Assembly: GCF_009737085.1 (NCBI RefSeq)
Contig: NZ_WOVL01000004.1
Span: forward strand, 62,001-126,000
Origin: Paenibacillus sp. NEAU-GSW1
GTDB lineage: Bacteria; Bacillota; Bacilli; Paenibacillales; Paenibacillaceae
Direction: 5' to 3'
Length of the DNA stretch: 64,000 nucleotides
Made by a program: the position numbers and the translations under genes. This document shows positions 1 through 8,142 of this stretch, piece after piece (the first letter of the stretch is position 1; each line of letters starts with the position of its first letter). The notes beneath the pieces were generated by a model. It was not told the DNA's origin, made no database searches, and saw only the letters and a program-made list of their open reading frames with translations.

Positions 1-426
1 TAAAAACTGTTGGTTGGCTTCAAATCGACGCTGCATAACGGCGTCTTCTTCCCCTAAATCAGCCGCTAACTGTTGAAACAGAGGGATGAATTCATATTTT
101 AAAATATCGCTTGCTCCAACATAATCTTCTTCATCTACATAGACATTCAGCATCTGGAAGGATTGGCTTATTCCTGCCGCCGCTTGCTGAAGGCGAAGCG
201 CAAGTGCCGTATATGAGCGATCATTGTCAATCTGGCTGAGGACAGTTTGCAAAGTTTTATATAAATCATCCATTCCTTCTACGATTTCGGCGAATTGCTG
301 CCAGAAGGAATCATTTATTGGTTCGTAAAATTTCTTTTCTGCCACATAACATGCGTCAATCATTTTAGGCAGAAAAACTTTAATGGCTTCAATGCTCTCT
401 GCTGCATCTTGCATCACTTGATTCAT
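1..426 (-). CDS. Unknown protein, truncated by the left window edge (first 142 residues)
   Basis: This reading frame is open from an ATG at 426 to the window edge, with a strong ribosome site (GAGGGGGC) 5 to 12 bases upstream. The visible 142 residues begin MNQVMQDAAESIEAIKVFLP and are acidic and almost entirely helical in character, with no signal peptide, membrane segment or metal motif. I do not recognise the family. It lies downstream of fliT in the direction of transcription, separated by a 14-bp stem-loop, so it may be a separate unit. A partial SigD-like -10 (ACCGATAT, 461-468) precedes it, but the -35 is poor. Its place at the end of the flagellar block hints at a motility or export-chaperone role; this is inference only. 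Confidence 0.8.
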   Translation of the reverse strand, partial: MNQVMQDAAESIEAIKVFLPKMIDACYVAEKKFYEPINDSFWQQFAEIVEGMDDLYKTLQTVLSQIDNDRSYTALALRLQQAAAGISQSFQMLNVYVDEEDYVGASDILKYEFIPLFQQLAADLGEEDAVMQRRFEANQQFL

Positions 427-516
427 GATCAAGCCCCCTCAAGCTATGTACTGTATATATATATCGGTCAACCATTCGCTTAATGTGATATGAATATATT
501 CCCACAGCAGTGATAC

Positions 517-550
517 AACAAGCCGTCGGAGCGGAATCCGACGGCTTGTT
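517..550 (-). terminator. Stem-loop after fliT (probable terminator)
   Basis: A perfect 14-bp stem (517-530 with 537-550) closes a 6-base loop directly after the fliT stop. On the minus strand only a broken U tract (UUGUUGUAU) follows, so termination may be partial. Confidence 0.5.
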
Positions 551-560
551 CAGTCTCATA

Positions 561-887
561 TTATTTTTTTGTATCAAAGAAAAAGCTCTCTGCCGCGTAA
601 GCATTTTGGTAACCTTTCTTCTGCAAACGCGATTGCGACATTTTGTTAATCGCTTGTGCTGCTTCCTCTTTTAAAGCTATCATTCGGAATACTACGGCCT
701 CGTCCAATTCACCGATTTCTTTCAGCATTCTCTTCTCAGTATCCGTAATATTGGATTTAAGCTCCAAATTTCGGATAACCTCATCCCTGAGCTCTACCAA
801 AGCCGCTAGCTCATCGCTGTCTGCCATATCCAAACGCTGGGAAAGACTTAACGTTGTCTCGTATAAGCGTTCTAATGAAGCTTTCAT
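561..887 (-). CDS. fliT: Flagellar export chaperone FliT
   Basis: A 108-residue, highly charged helical protein. FliT-family proteins act in the cytoplasm as export chaperones for the filament cap FliD. Identification rests on size, helical heptad-like composition, the aromatic C-terminal end (AAESFFFDTKK) and its position right after fliS and fliD. I chose the ATG at 887 because it overlaps the fliS TGA as ATGA, the usual sign of translational coupling; the frame is open for 20 more codons upstream but those lie inside fliS. FliT sequences are poorly conserved, so the call depends partly on context. Confidence 0.75.
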   Translation of the reverse strand: MKASLERLYETTLSLSQRLDMADSDELAALVELRDEVIRNLELKSNITDTEKRMLKEIGELDEAVVFRMIALKEEAAQAINKMSQSRLQKKGYQNAYAAESFFFDTKK

Positions 888-1285
888 TGTACAGAGCCCG
901 TATTCATTTGAACATTCGCGGACGTACCTTTCATAATTTGTTTCCACGCGTCACGAAGCTCTGTTAAATGCCCGATAACTTCCATTGCGGGAGCGGCATC
1001 CTTCTTGATATTGGATTGAATGAGCAAATGAAGCATATATTCGTAAATTCGCACCAAATCATTCGAAATTTCAAAGCTTCGGTCGAGGGAAGCAATCAGC
1101 TCATTTATGACAGATTGAGCCTTTTTCAGATTCGTATTGGCAGATTCATAATTGCGGTTTCGAATGCTTTCAGCGCCAGCTCTCGTAAATCGAATAGCTC
1201 CTTCGTACAGCATAATGACAAGCTGGCCGCGCGAAGCGGTTTGGACTGAAGATTGCTGATAAGCTTGATAAGGTGAATTGATCAA
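884..1285 (-). CDS. fliS: Flagellin export chaperone FliS
   Basis: A 133-residue protein with the FliS signature: an N-terminal SPYQAYQQSSVQTAS segment, then LVIMLYEGAIRF and a helical bundle ending near residue 120. FliS binds the disordered C-terminal part of flagellin in the cytoplasm, prevents premature polymerisation and delivers it to the export gate; in Bacillus it also takes part in the CsrA-FliW-flagellin circuit. The start is a TTG at 1285 preceded by AAAGGAG about 10 bases upstream. It lies 18 bases downstream of fliD and is coupled to fliT by a 4-base overlap, forming fliD-fliS-fliT. Confidence 0.95.
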   Translation of the reverse strand: MINSPYQAYQQSSVQTASRGQLVIMLYEGAIRFTRAGAESIRNRNYESANTNLKKAQSVINELIASLDRSFEISNDLVRIYEYMLHLLIQSNIKKDAAPAMEVIGHLTELRDAWKQIMKGTSANVQMNTGSVQ

Positions 1286-1303
1286 ACCGTTTCACTCCTT
1301 TAA

Positions 1304-2791
1304 CTACTGTAAATAACTGGATAGAGAGGAAGATTGAGAGTTGAATTTATTAATCGCAGTTTCCATAGCCGAAAACGTTTTGTAATATTGATCTTCGGCT
1401 TTATCCAGACGATCGAGCATTTGTTTTTCGCGATTTTTCATCGCTCTGATTTGGTCACCTAATAAAGAAGTTTCCATGAAGCTGCCTGTCAGGTCCGTGC
1501 TTGTTAACGAGGTACCTGCCTTTTTAGACATATTCTCCAATGCAGTCATGGATGATTTCGTCATTTTGCTAAATACGCCATTCGTGCTGTCCGAGAACAA
1601 AGCGATAACCGCATCGGGATTATCACTCAGCGCTTTTTGAAGCTTGTCCTCATCCAACACCAGTTTTCCTTTTTCCGAATAGCTTCCTGTTGTAATCCCA
1701 ATAGAAAGGGCGTTCCCGGAAGAATCTATAATCCCTTTGACCAAATCGTTTGTCGCTAAGCGAAATTGGGAAATCATTGTTGATAGCGAGCTGTCGCTCT
1801 TAAGCAAGCCGCTCCTCGCTTTCGCTTCCCAATTTTTAATATCGTCTTCCGTCATTTCTTCTTTTTCGTCGCTTGTCAGCGGTTTATAATCATAGTTTTT
1901 CTTTTCAGAAAGCTCTGAGTTTACCGAACTGATCAGACTGTTATACTCCGTTATAAACGACTTAATGGTATCGACGATCTTAGTTGTATCCTGCCTTGCA
2001 GTAATCATCGCAGTCGCCTCGGATTTAATCGTAAAATTAAATCCTGCTACCGTAAATTGATTGCTAGCCTGCTTATAGTCGAGTCCATTTACTGTAATGT
2101 CTGCGTCGCTGCCTATGTTGGTATTGTTTACATTGGTGACACTCGGTCCCGCAGCAAACGTTTCAACCGTTAATCCCGTATAAGTCGCAGCGTCTGTTTC
2201 GCCAGTCTTCGTTGCCGAAATCGAAAACTTGCCTGAAGCTGAGTCATAAAGGGCGGTTGCTTTAGAAGTACTTGCCTTGGCATTAATGGCTCCAGCAAGT
2301 TCGCTTAATGTACCTTCTTTCGATGTCTTAATTTGCACACCGTTGATCTTTACCAGGATATTGCCCGTTTCAGTTACGCCGTCAGCCTCGTATTCCAGTG
2401 CAAACCCTAAATCTTTAAGCTTCTTGTCCGTTACTCCGTCAGCTTCTTTATTATTAAAGGTATAAATCGTATTCGCTGCTGTAGCGACATGGTTTACCTT
2501 CACAGTAAGAGAGCCTGCCGAAGTCGCACTAGTCGAATTGACCGTCAGCGCATTTGTGTCGCCGCTCACATCCGATGTTTTGGCGCCGATTACGTTAGCC
2601 AGCTTGAAAGACGCTAATTTATTATTGCGAAAGTCAACGATTTTGGTGGCCATCGAGCGATAATCTTCCTGCTGCCATTCTACTTTGGTCCGCTTTTTGA
2701 CCATATTGTCATAAGTCGTCCTGCGAGCCTTCATTAACTCCTTGACCATGCTGTCGATATCGAGTCCTGACGCCAATCCCGTCATTCTCAT
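1304..2791 (-). CDS. fliD: Flagellar hook-associated protein 2 (filament cap) FliD
   Basis: A 495-residue protein that starts MRMTGLASGLDIDSMVKELM, the classic FliD N terminus, with a helical C terminus that ends in a coiled segment rich in Q, S and L. FliD forms the cap at the filament tip and catalyses insertion of flagellin subunits. The N-terminal domain (about residues 1-100) and C-terminal domain (about 270-495) flank a variable beta-rich middle. The start has AAGGAGGG eight bases upstream. It follows flaG by 14 bases and precedes fliS by 18, so the four genes form one transcript, probably from the SigD-like site at 3220. Confidence 0.97.
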   Translation of the reverse strand: MRMTGLASGLDIDSMVKELMKARRTTYDNMVKKRTKVEWQQEDYRSMATKIVDFRNNKLASFKLANVIGAKTSDVSGDTNALTVNSTSATSAGSLTVKVNHVATAANTIYTFNNKEADGVTDKKLKDLGFALEYEADGVTETGNILVKINGVQIKTSKEGTLSELAGAINAKASTSKATALYDSASGKFSISATKTGETDAATYTGLTVETFAAGPSVTNVNNTNIGSDADITVNGLDYKQASNQFTVAGFNFTIKSEATAMITARQDTTKIVDTIKSFITEYNSLISSVNSELSEKKNYDYKPLTSDEKEEMTEDDIKNWEAKARSGLLKSDSSLSTMISQFRLATNDLVKGIIDSSGNALSIGITTGSYSEKGKLVLDEDKLQKALSDNPDAVIALFSDSTNGVFSKMTKSSMTALENMSKKAGTSLTSTDLTGSFMETSLLGDQIRAMKNREKQMLDRLDKAEDQYYKTFSAMETAINKFNSQSSSLSSYLQ

Positions 2792-2805
2792 CGGATTATC
2801 CCTCC

Positions 2806-3183
2806 TTAAATCTTCTCGTCAATAATGATTCCGTTCAGTTCCATGAATCTTGCGGCTACGTCAAGCAGCTTCTCTTCCGGAATTTCGCGAATCAGTTCGC
2901 CTGTTTCCTTGTTTTTGACCTTATAGACGATTTGATTCGTGCCCTCATGGACCGAACGCTCCACCATTGTCGCAGGATCATGCTCTTGAATCGTTTGCAA
3001 TATTTTATCCACATATTTCTTATGCTGCTGTGCGGAAGCCGATACACCATTGGCAGTAGCGCCGTTGTTCGATTTCACTTCACTATTCGCTTTCACTGTC
3101 GGTGCAGCTTCTTTAACCGGTCCGTTGTTGTTCTTTTCTGTTGTATAGCCCGCCGTGGTATTTACGGATGAAATATTCATCAC
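2806..3183 (-). CDS. flaG: Flagellar protein FlaG
   Basis: A 125-residue protein with a low-complexity, Asn- and Ala-rich N-terminal half (about residues 1-50) and a conserved FlaG domain in the C-terminal half, including VYKVKNKETGELIREIPEEK followed by a short helix. FlaG is linked to filament length and assembly in several bacteria, but its mechanism is unsettled. GGAGTGG lies 7 bases before the ATG at 3183; a second ATG follows immediately. First gene of flaG-fliD-fliS-fliT, and separated from hag by a good terminator at 3295-3327. Confidence 0.88.
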   Translation of the reverse strand: MMNISSVNTTAGYTTEKNNNGPVKEAAPTVKANSEVKSNNGATANGVSASAQQHKKYVDKILQTIQEHDPATMVERSVHEGTNQIVYKVKNKETGELIREIPEEKLLDVAARFMELNGIIIDEKI

Positions 3184-3219
3184 CGATCCACTCCGATTCG
3201 ATTAATCGTTATATATATC

Positions 3220-3247
3220 ATATCGGACTCAATGCTATTCTTCATTA
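3220..3247 (-). promoter_or_regulatory. Possible SigD promoter of flaG-fliD-fliS-fliT
   Basis: On the minus strand TAAT, 16 bases, TCCGATAT lies 37 to 64 bases upstream of the flaG start. The -10 matches SigD (GCCGATAA type) at most positions; the spacer is one longer than the usual 15. Weaker than the hag and flgM sites. Confidence 0.45.
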
Positions 3248-3294
3248 GCCCAAGCCTCATCATTTTGTCCAATATCTTGAACTTTTTAATAGGA

Positions 3295-3327
3295 AAAAGA
3301 GGCCTTAGGTAACCCAAGGCCTCTTTT
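3295..3327 (-). terminator. Intrinsic terminator of hag
   Basis: A 12-bp stem (3295-3306 with 3316-3327) with a 9-base loop lies just after the hag stop; on the minus strand it ends in CUCUUUUUCC, typical of a strong intrinsic terminator. Confidence 0.85.
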
Positions 3328-3340
3328 CTTAAGCTGCAAA

Positions 3341-4108
3341 CTATTGAAGCAAGGAAAGAACGCCTTGCGGTTGGGAGTTTGCTTGAGCCAACATCGATTG
3401 GGAAGCTTGAAGAAGGATGTTGTTCTTCGTGAGCTTAACCATTTCACTTGCCATATCTGTATCACGGATACGGGATTCGGAAGCAGTCAAGTTCTCTACT
3501 GTAGTTCCCAGGTTGTTCGAAGTGTACTCCAGACGGTTTTGTACAGCACCCAGTTTAGCGCGTTCCAAAGCAACTTCTTTGATTGCAGCTTCAGCGGCTG
3601 TCAATGTAACAGATGCAGTCAAGCCAGTGAAGTTAGTCGAAGTAATCGCGCCGATCGAAATTTGCGTACCAGCATCATCAGATGTGATGTCAGCACCAGC
3701 AGTGATATTGATACCGTTGAATTTCGTGTTCGTCATGATCGCGTCGATTTGGTCGCCAAGTTGGCTAAGCTCGAGCTGAATGTTCGATACGTCGCTCGAC
3801 TCGTAAGTGCCGTTCGAACGTTGAATAACAAGTTCTTTCACGCGAGTCAGCATTGCGCTAACTTCGTTCATTGCACCCTCAGCCGTTTGCACGTAGGAGA
3901 TACCGTCCTGTACGTTGCGTTGAGCTTGCTCCAAGCCACGGATTTGACCGCGCATTTTCTCGGATACTGCCAGACCAGCAGCGTCGTCGCCAGCACGGTT
4001 AATACGAAGACCGGAAGACAATTTTTCCATCGATTTTCCAGCAGCAGTGTTGTTCAGACCCATGTTGCGGTGTGTGTTAATAGCTGTAATGTTGTGATTA
4101 ATACGCAT
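3341..4108 (-). CDS. hag: Flagellin (short form)
   Basis: A 255-residue flagellin, the filament subunit. The N terminus MRINHNITAINTHRNMGLNN and the C terminus ending SQPQGVLSLLQ are the conserved D0/D1 coiled-coil segments; only about 60 variable residues lie between them, so the surface domains D2/D3 are absent and the protein is close to the family minimum. The start is the ATG at 4108 with GGGAGGAA seven bases upstream; the longer open frame upstream includes the leader and is not coding. It has its own SigD promoter (4194-4220), a CsrA-binding hairpin in the leader and its own terminator, so it is monocistronic like Bacillus hag. Confidence 0.97.
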   Translation of the reverse strand: MRINHNITAINTHRNMGLNNTAAGKSMEKLSSGLRINRAGDDAAGLAVSEKMRGQIRGLEQAQRNVQDGISYVQTAEGAMNEVSAMLTRVKELVIQRSNGTYESSDVSNIQLELSQLGDQIDAIMTNTKFNGINITAGADITSDDAGTQISIGAITSTNFTGLTASVTLTAAEAAIKEVALERAKLGAVQNRLEYTSNNLGTTVENLTASESRIRDTDMASEMVKLTKNNILLQASQSMLAQANSQPQGVLSLLQ

Positions 4109-4140
4109 TGATAATTCCTCCCTGAAATGGTTATATAGTC

Positions 4141-4154
4141 CCACATCCATGTGG
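4141..4154 (-). promoter_or_regulatory. CsrA-binding hairpin in the hag leader
   Basis: The leader RNA contains CCACAUGGAUGUGG, a 5-bp stem presenting GGA in the loop, an almost exact match to the high-affinity CsrA consensus (RUACARGGAUGU). It sits 33 to 46 bases upstream of the start codon; a second GGA lies in the ribosome site (GGGAGGAA). Binding at both would block ribosomes, as known for Bacillus subtilis hag. Confidence 0.75.
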
Positions 4155-4193
4155 TAAGCCGATTCCGGTAACCCTTCATCTGCTCTAAAATTT

Positions 4194-4220
4194 ATATCGG
4201 CATATTTCGCCAATTGTTTA
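4194..4220 (-). promoter_or_regulatory. SigD promoter of hag
   Basis: Reading on the minus strand: TAAA (4220-4217), 15 bases, GCCGATAT (4201-4194). This is a near-perfect SigD promoter at ideal spacing and predicts an RNA leader of about 80 bases before the hag start. Confidence 0.92.
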
Positions 4221-4229
4221 TAGTGATTT

Positions 4230-4466
4230 CTATTTTTTTTTCAATTGTTTGAACTGGTCTTTTAAATCTTGCGCGGAAATTGTCGACTGCTGCGCATTGC
4301 GATTCATATTCTCTACTGAAACGTACAATTCCTTCCTCAATATCCCTATATCTCCTGGAGCCTTGATTCCAATGCGGACGCTGTCTCCTGCGATTTCCAG
4401 CACGCTGATCTCAATATCGCCGCCGATCAGCAATGACTCTCCCTTCTTTCTAGTGAGCACTAGCAT
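4230..4466 (-). CDS. csrA: Carbon storage regulator / translational repressor CsrA
   Basis: A 78-residue RNA-binding protein starting [20 protein letters not shown], with VRIGIKAP and the strand carrying a conserved Arg (RKELYVSVE), all standard CsrA features; it has the longer C-terminal tail seen in Gram-positive homologues. CsrA dimers bind GGA motifs in the hag leader and stop flagellin synthesis. The ATG at 4466 lies one base after the fliW stop and its ribosome site (GAAGGAG) is inside fliW, so the pair is translationally coupled. Free FliW would sequester CsrA, and flagellin would sequester FliW. Confidence 0.97.
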   Translation of the reverse strand: MLVLTRKKGESLLIGGDIEISVLEIAGDSVRIGIKAPGDIGILRKELYVSVENMNRNAQQSTISAQDLKDQFKQLKKK

Positions 4467-4467
4467 C

Positions 4468-4911
4468 TTATTCAACTCCTTCTGCAGAAACTGTCTTAAA
4501 GAGCGGGTGATAAATGGAGTAATGACCATCCGGCAAAATATACTGCAATCCTTTTCGGCTGCTCGAGTGAATAATGACCGGTGCGGCAAGATTAATTGTC
4601 GCAGCCGCCAGATCACCCTGAACGTTAACAATATTATAGACCTGAATATCTCTCTCCGACTGAATAGCCATATCTTCCTTTACCTTCTCCGAAAGCACAA
4701 ATTCATAGTCCAAAACGAAATCGAAAGGAACCACAATAATAAATGCTAATGCACCTTCCTCCAGCGATTGTAAATACTGAAACGGGCTATCTTCCTCGGA
4801 GACGATCATATAATTGCGATATTCTTTAAAACCAGGTATGCCTTCTTCAAATACAATAATTTGTTCTTTCTCATATTGCAGCTCCCCAAATCGTGAGGTC
4901 TGGATAATCAT
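4468..4911 (-). CDS. fliW: Flagellar assembly factor FliW
   Basis: A 147-residue protein with the FliW N-terminal pattern [20 protein letters not shown] followed by [14 protein letters not shown] and [13 protein letters not shown] strands near the C terminus ([20 protein letters not shown] region). FliW binds CsrA allosterically, and is displaced when it binds flagellin, coupling hag translation to secretion. It directly precedes csrA. In B. subtilis a further gene (yviE) lies between flgL and fliW; here it is absent and a hairpin occupies the 100-base gap, so fliW-csrA may be partly uncoupled from flgL. Confidence 0.95.
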   Translation of the reverse strand: MIIQTSRFGELQYEKEQIIVFEEGIPGFKEYRNYMIVSEEDSPFQYLQSLEEGALAFIIVVPFDFVLDYEFVLSEKVKEDMAIQSERDIQVYNIVNVQGDLAAATINLAAPVIIHSSSRKGLQYILPDGHYSIYHPLFKTVSAEGVE

Positions 4912-4939
4912 CTCTTGTCACTCTCCATTACCTTTGAGT

Positions 4940-4984
4940 AGTAAAACAAGAAGCTATAGATCGTTGCCGACTCCATAGCTTCTT
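4940..4984 (-). terminator. Probable terminator after flgL
   Basis: A 10-bp stem (4948-4957 with 4975-4984) with a 17-base loop follows the flgL stop; the minus-strand RNA continues CUUGUUUUAC, a moderate U tract. Some readthrough into fliW-csrA is likely. Confidence 0.6.
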
Positions 4985-5011
4985 CTTCATTTCGATCTAT
5001 TATTCCATTGA

Positions 5012-5932
5012 TTAGTTCAGAAAATCAACTAACGACCTGCTGATTACTTTAGCACCTACGGATAGAGATGCTTCGTAAATATTTTGCGCGGTTGTTGAAT
5101 CAATAAGCACCTTTTCCAAATCAGCGTCTTCTACCTTCGATTGCATATCCGTTAAGCTAAGCTCGAAATCCGCCAAGCGCGACTGCATAAGCTCGACGCG
5201 GTTGACCTTCGCGCCAATTTGAGCGCGGGCATTCAGCATCCGATCATAACTGTCCTCAATAAAAGGAATTTCATTAGATAATGCTGTATAGTTGCCTGGA
5301 GCCGTCAAAGCGGCGCTTATGCGATCAAATACCGAGAACACGTTATCGGTCGTCCCAGCAGCGTCAGTTGCGCCGAATACTTCGTTCCCCGTCAAACTGA
5401 TCCCGATTGTAACATTGGCTCCAACAGCATAGCTCACTGTCCCAGTATCAGTTATGACCGCCTTGGCATCAAAACCGGGAAGCGTCGTATCGTACGGAAT
5501 GGTGTCGAAAGCTTCGCCGGCGAAAATATATTTGCCGTTCATTTTGCTGTTCGCAATATCGATCATCTGCGATTTCAGCTCCAAAATTTCATCCTTTATT
5601 GCATCAAGAGCTTCCTGAGGATTGGTCCCCGTAGAGGCCTGAGTCGTCAGTTCTTTAACCCGCTGCATAATATCGCCCGCTTGGCCGATTACCGTGTCTG
5701 TGAAATCCAACCAGGACTGCGCCGCGTCCGCATTCCTCTGGTATTGCGCGTTGCCCGAGAGCTCTGTGCGATAACGGAGCGAGTAGGTCATGCCTACCGG
5801 ATCGTCAGACGGTTTATTGAGCTTAAGGCCCGAGGACGATTCCTGCTGTAGCTCGGACATCGTCTTCAGGTTATTGTTAATGTTGCGTTGGAGCTGCGCA
5901 TGCATCATGCCTTGCGTAATTCGAAGCGCCAT
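5012..5932 (-). CDS. flgL: Flagellar hook-filament junction protein FlgL
   Basis: A 306-residue flagellin-like protein forming the second junction ring between hook and filament. The N terminus MALRITQGMMHAQLQRNINN with SSGLKLNKPSDDPVG and the C terminus (TTAQNIYEASLSVGAKVISR) are the paired helical D0/D1 segments of the FlgL family. A ribosome site (AAGGAGG) lies 10 bases before the ATG. It follows flgK by 40 bases in the flgM-flgN-flgK-flgL unit. Confidence 0.96.
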   Translation of the reverse strand: MALRITQGMMHAQLQRNINNNLKTMSELQQESSSGLKLNKPSDDPVGMTYSLRYRTELSGNAQYQRNADAAQSWLDFTDTVIGQAGDIMQRVKELTTQASTGTNPQEALDAIKDEILELKSQMIDIANSKMNGKYIFAGEAFDTIPYDTTLPGFDAKAVITDTGTVSYAVGANVTIGISLTGNEVFGATDAAGTTDNVFSVFDRISAALTAPGNYTALSNEIPFIEDSYDRMLNARAQIGAKVNRVELMQSRLADFELSLTDMQSKVEDADLEKVLIDSTTAQNIYEASLSVGAKVISRSLVDFLN

Positions 5933-5972
5933 TGCGGTTAACCTCCTTAGGATGAAACGGCTTTAGTTATTA

Positions 5973-7502
5973 TTAACGGCCTACCGTACCGGTTCCGTTG
6001 ATCAGCTTGTCCAGCATTTCATCGAATGTCGTCATGAACCGGGCTGCCGCACTGTATGCGTATTGATATTTGACCATATCCGACATTTCCTCATCGATGG
6101 ATACGCCGCTAATGGACATTCGGCTGTTATCGACTTGCGAAAGCTGCGCTTCCGCATTGGAATTCTCGCGCTCAGCGGATTGGCTTTTTACGCCGACAGC
6201 CCCTACTACCGCGCTATAAAAATCGCCTAACGTCGCGCTCTTCGTGGTGCCGCCGCTTGCCGTCTCGTCAAATGTGAATTTGGTCTCCGTCAATTGAGAC
6301 ATCAGAAGAGCCAGCGTATTGTTGCCTTTAATAACCGTTGTCACTCCAGCCGTAGTAGTTGTACGCATCGACGTCGCGAATTTGTTCGAGTCCGCAGCGA
6401 TCGTAGCATTCAACTGAAGGCTTGCAGCCGTAATGACTCCCGTACCGTTATTTGATGTGAAAATGTCAATCCCTGCCGTCGCCGGGCTTTCCAGCGTGTA
6501 GCCCAGCTTATGCAGTCCATTGATGCCTTTGACAATCATTTTCTGATCCGCCGCAATCGGGGTAGTCGTCCCGGGCAAAATAGAGCCGGCCGGAATCGTT
6601 ACTTCGAATTCGCCGTTTGCAATCGTATTCGCCAGCGTATCCAGCTGTTTGACGAACTCATTGACATCATCCAACGATTTGAACATGCCATGAAGCTCGC
6701 CACCGGATAACACTCCGCTGTTGTATTGCGTTTGAAGCGTGGTTGCATCCAGCGGGAACGACGCGCCGCCTTGAACAAGCGGCGTTCCGCCCATCGAAAT
6801 GTTATAGCCGTCCGTACCTTCCGTAACGGTAACGTTAACGATCTTCGACAGCTTGTCCGTCAGCAAATCGCGCTGGTCGCGCAAATCGTTGGCGTTATCG
6901 CCAAGCGACTCGATCTTCTTAATTTGCGCATTCAGCGCGGCAATAGAGCTCATATAGGAATTGGCCTCTTCAGCCGCAATTTCAATGCTGGAGGTCAAAT
7001 CGTTTTTCAAATCGGTCAGCTGTCCGCTAAGTCCATTAAACGTATCCGCCAGCGCTTGCGTTCTCTCCAGCAAAATTTCGCGGGCAGTAACGTTCTCCGG
7101 GTCCTTGCTGAGATCGGACCATGCGTCCCAGAAATCTTCCAGCACGGTTCGAATACCGGAATCGGAAGGCTCGTTAATGAACGATTCCAGCTTGCTTAGC
7201 GTATCGGATTGAATATCGGTGCTGCCGGCAATAGCCGACTGCTCGCGATATTGACCGTCCAGAAACGCGTCGCGAATTCGCGTGATCGATGTATACTCGA
7301 CGCCTGTACCGATTTGCCCCGGAGCTGTCGTTTTGGTCATGCCGTAAGCCTCAATAGGTCTTGTAGCGGTCATGTTGACCTTTTGCCGCGTATAGCCTTC
7401 CGTATTGGCATTGGCGATATTGTGACCCAATGTGCTTAACGCAACTTGCTGGGTAATCAGGCTTCGCTTGGCTGTCTCGAGCGAATGGAACGTTGATCTC
7501 AT
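5973..7502 (-). CDS. flgK: Flagellar hook-associated protein 1 FlgK
   Basis: A 509-residue protein, first junction ring between hook and filament. The N terminus carries the axial-protein motif (ALSTLGHNIANANTEGYTRQ) and the C terminus a flagellin-like helix (YQYAYSAAARFMTTFDEMLD). The middle (about 300-440) is variable and Thr/Gly/Ala-rich. GGAGGCAAGCGC precedes the ATG. A small hairpin (7519-7537) lies just upstream of the ribosome site in the 119-base gap to flgN, which might adjust flgK levels relative to its chaperone. Confidence 0.97.
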   Translation of the reverse strand: MRSTFHSLETAKRSLITQQVALSTLGHNIANANTEGYTRQKVNMTATRPIEAYGMTKTTAPGQIGTGVEYTSITRIRDAFLDGQYREQSAIAGSTDIQSDTLSKLESFINEPSDSGIRTVLEDFWDAWSDLSKDPENVTAREILLERTQALADTFNGLSGQLTDLKNDLTSSIEIAAEEANSYMSSIAALNAQIKKIESLGDNANDLRDQRDLLTDKLSKIVNVTVTEGTDGYNISMGGTPLVQGGASFPLDATTLQTQYNSGVLSGGELHGMFKSLDDVNEFVKQLDTLANTIANGEFEVTIPAGSILPGTTTPIAADQKMIVKGINGLHKLGYTLESPATAGIDIFTSNNGTGVITAASLQLNATIAADSNKFATSMRTTTTAGVTTVIKGNNTLALLMSQLTETKFTFDETASGGTTKSATLGDFYSAVVGAVGVKSQSAERENSNAEAQLSQVDNSRMSISGVSIDEEMSDMVKYQYAYSAAARFMTTFDEMLDKLINGTGTVGR

Positions 7503-7518
7503 GCGCTTGCCTCCTAAA

Positions 7519-7537
7519 AGTTTTGCGAAGCAAAACT
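7519..7537 (-). other. Small hairpin before the flgK ribosome site
   Basis: An 8-bp stem with a 3-base loop (7519-7526, 7530-7537). No U tract follows on the minus strand, so it is not a terminator; it could be an mRNA processing or stabilising structure. Confidence 0.4.
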
Positions 7538-7621
7538 CGCTTCGAAAGGATATACTTAAGGTTTTAACGGATATGCTTTATGTCTCGTTTAGCAGTAGAG
7601 CAATCGTGAGCAAATGTTCGC

Positions 7622-8119
7622 CTACGCCCGGTTATCGAACAATCCGTTGCGCTTGCTCCCATACACATTGTTCATCGGGTGCTGATACGTGTAATCCTGA
7701 TTCGGATCTTCAACCATTAAATTAATGGAGAAATCGAGATAGGCCAGCGATTGGTTGATCAGCTGCTGATTCAGCGCATTCACATGCTTCATTTCGGCAA
7801 GAATGGCAGTCAGCTTGCCATGCAGCTCAAGAAGCTGCTCCTTCTCTTTCGGATTGGTGACGGAGCGAATCATCTCAGAGAGGATGCTTGTCCGGATCCG
7901 AAATCCGATATCCCGAAAATAGCGGAACGTCAGCTGGGAACGAACCTTCTCGAGCTCCTCCAGCTTGGCGACGAGCAGCTTTTCCTTTTGCGTCAGAACG
8001 TTCAGCTGCAGCACTTCGTTCTTAATAATGAGATCCTTCTTGGACTTCTCCATTTCAAGAAGCGATTCATACAGCTTATATTGCTGCTCCAGCGTATCTA
8101 TAATTTGAGGTATGGACAT
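7622..8119 (-). CDS. flgN: Flagellar export chaperone FlgN
   Basis: A 165-residue helical protein of the FlgN family, which binds the C-terminal helices of FlgK and FlgL and delivers them to the export apparatus. The long amphipathic helices (for example LLEMEKSKKDLIIKNEVLQL and ELEKVRSQLTFRYFRDIGF) and the position between flgM and flgK support the call. The weak ribosome site is AAGGA 11 bases upstream of the ATG. It lies 23 bases after flgM, within one transcript. Confidence 0.9.
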   Translation of the reverse strand: MSIPQIIDTLEQQYKLYESLLEMEKSKKDLIIKNEVLQLNVLTQKEKLLVAKLEELEKVRSQLTFRYFRDIGFRIRTSILSEMIRSVTNPKEKEQLLELHGKLTAILAEMKHVNALNQQLINQSLAYLDFSINLMVEDPNQDYTYQHPMNNVYGSKRNGLFDNRA

Positions 8120-8142
8120 TCGGTCACCAGTCCTTATTCCGT

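Noticed and set aside
3344..4111. 255-residue open frame antisense to hag
   Set aside because: Mirrors flagellin exactly; no ribosome site or family resemblance.
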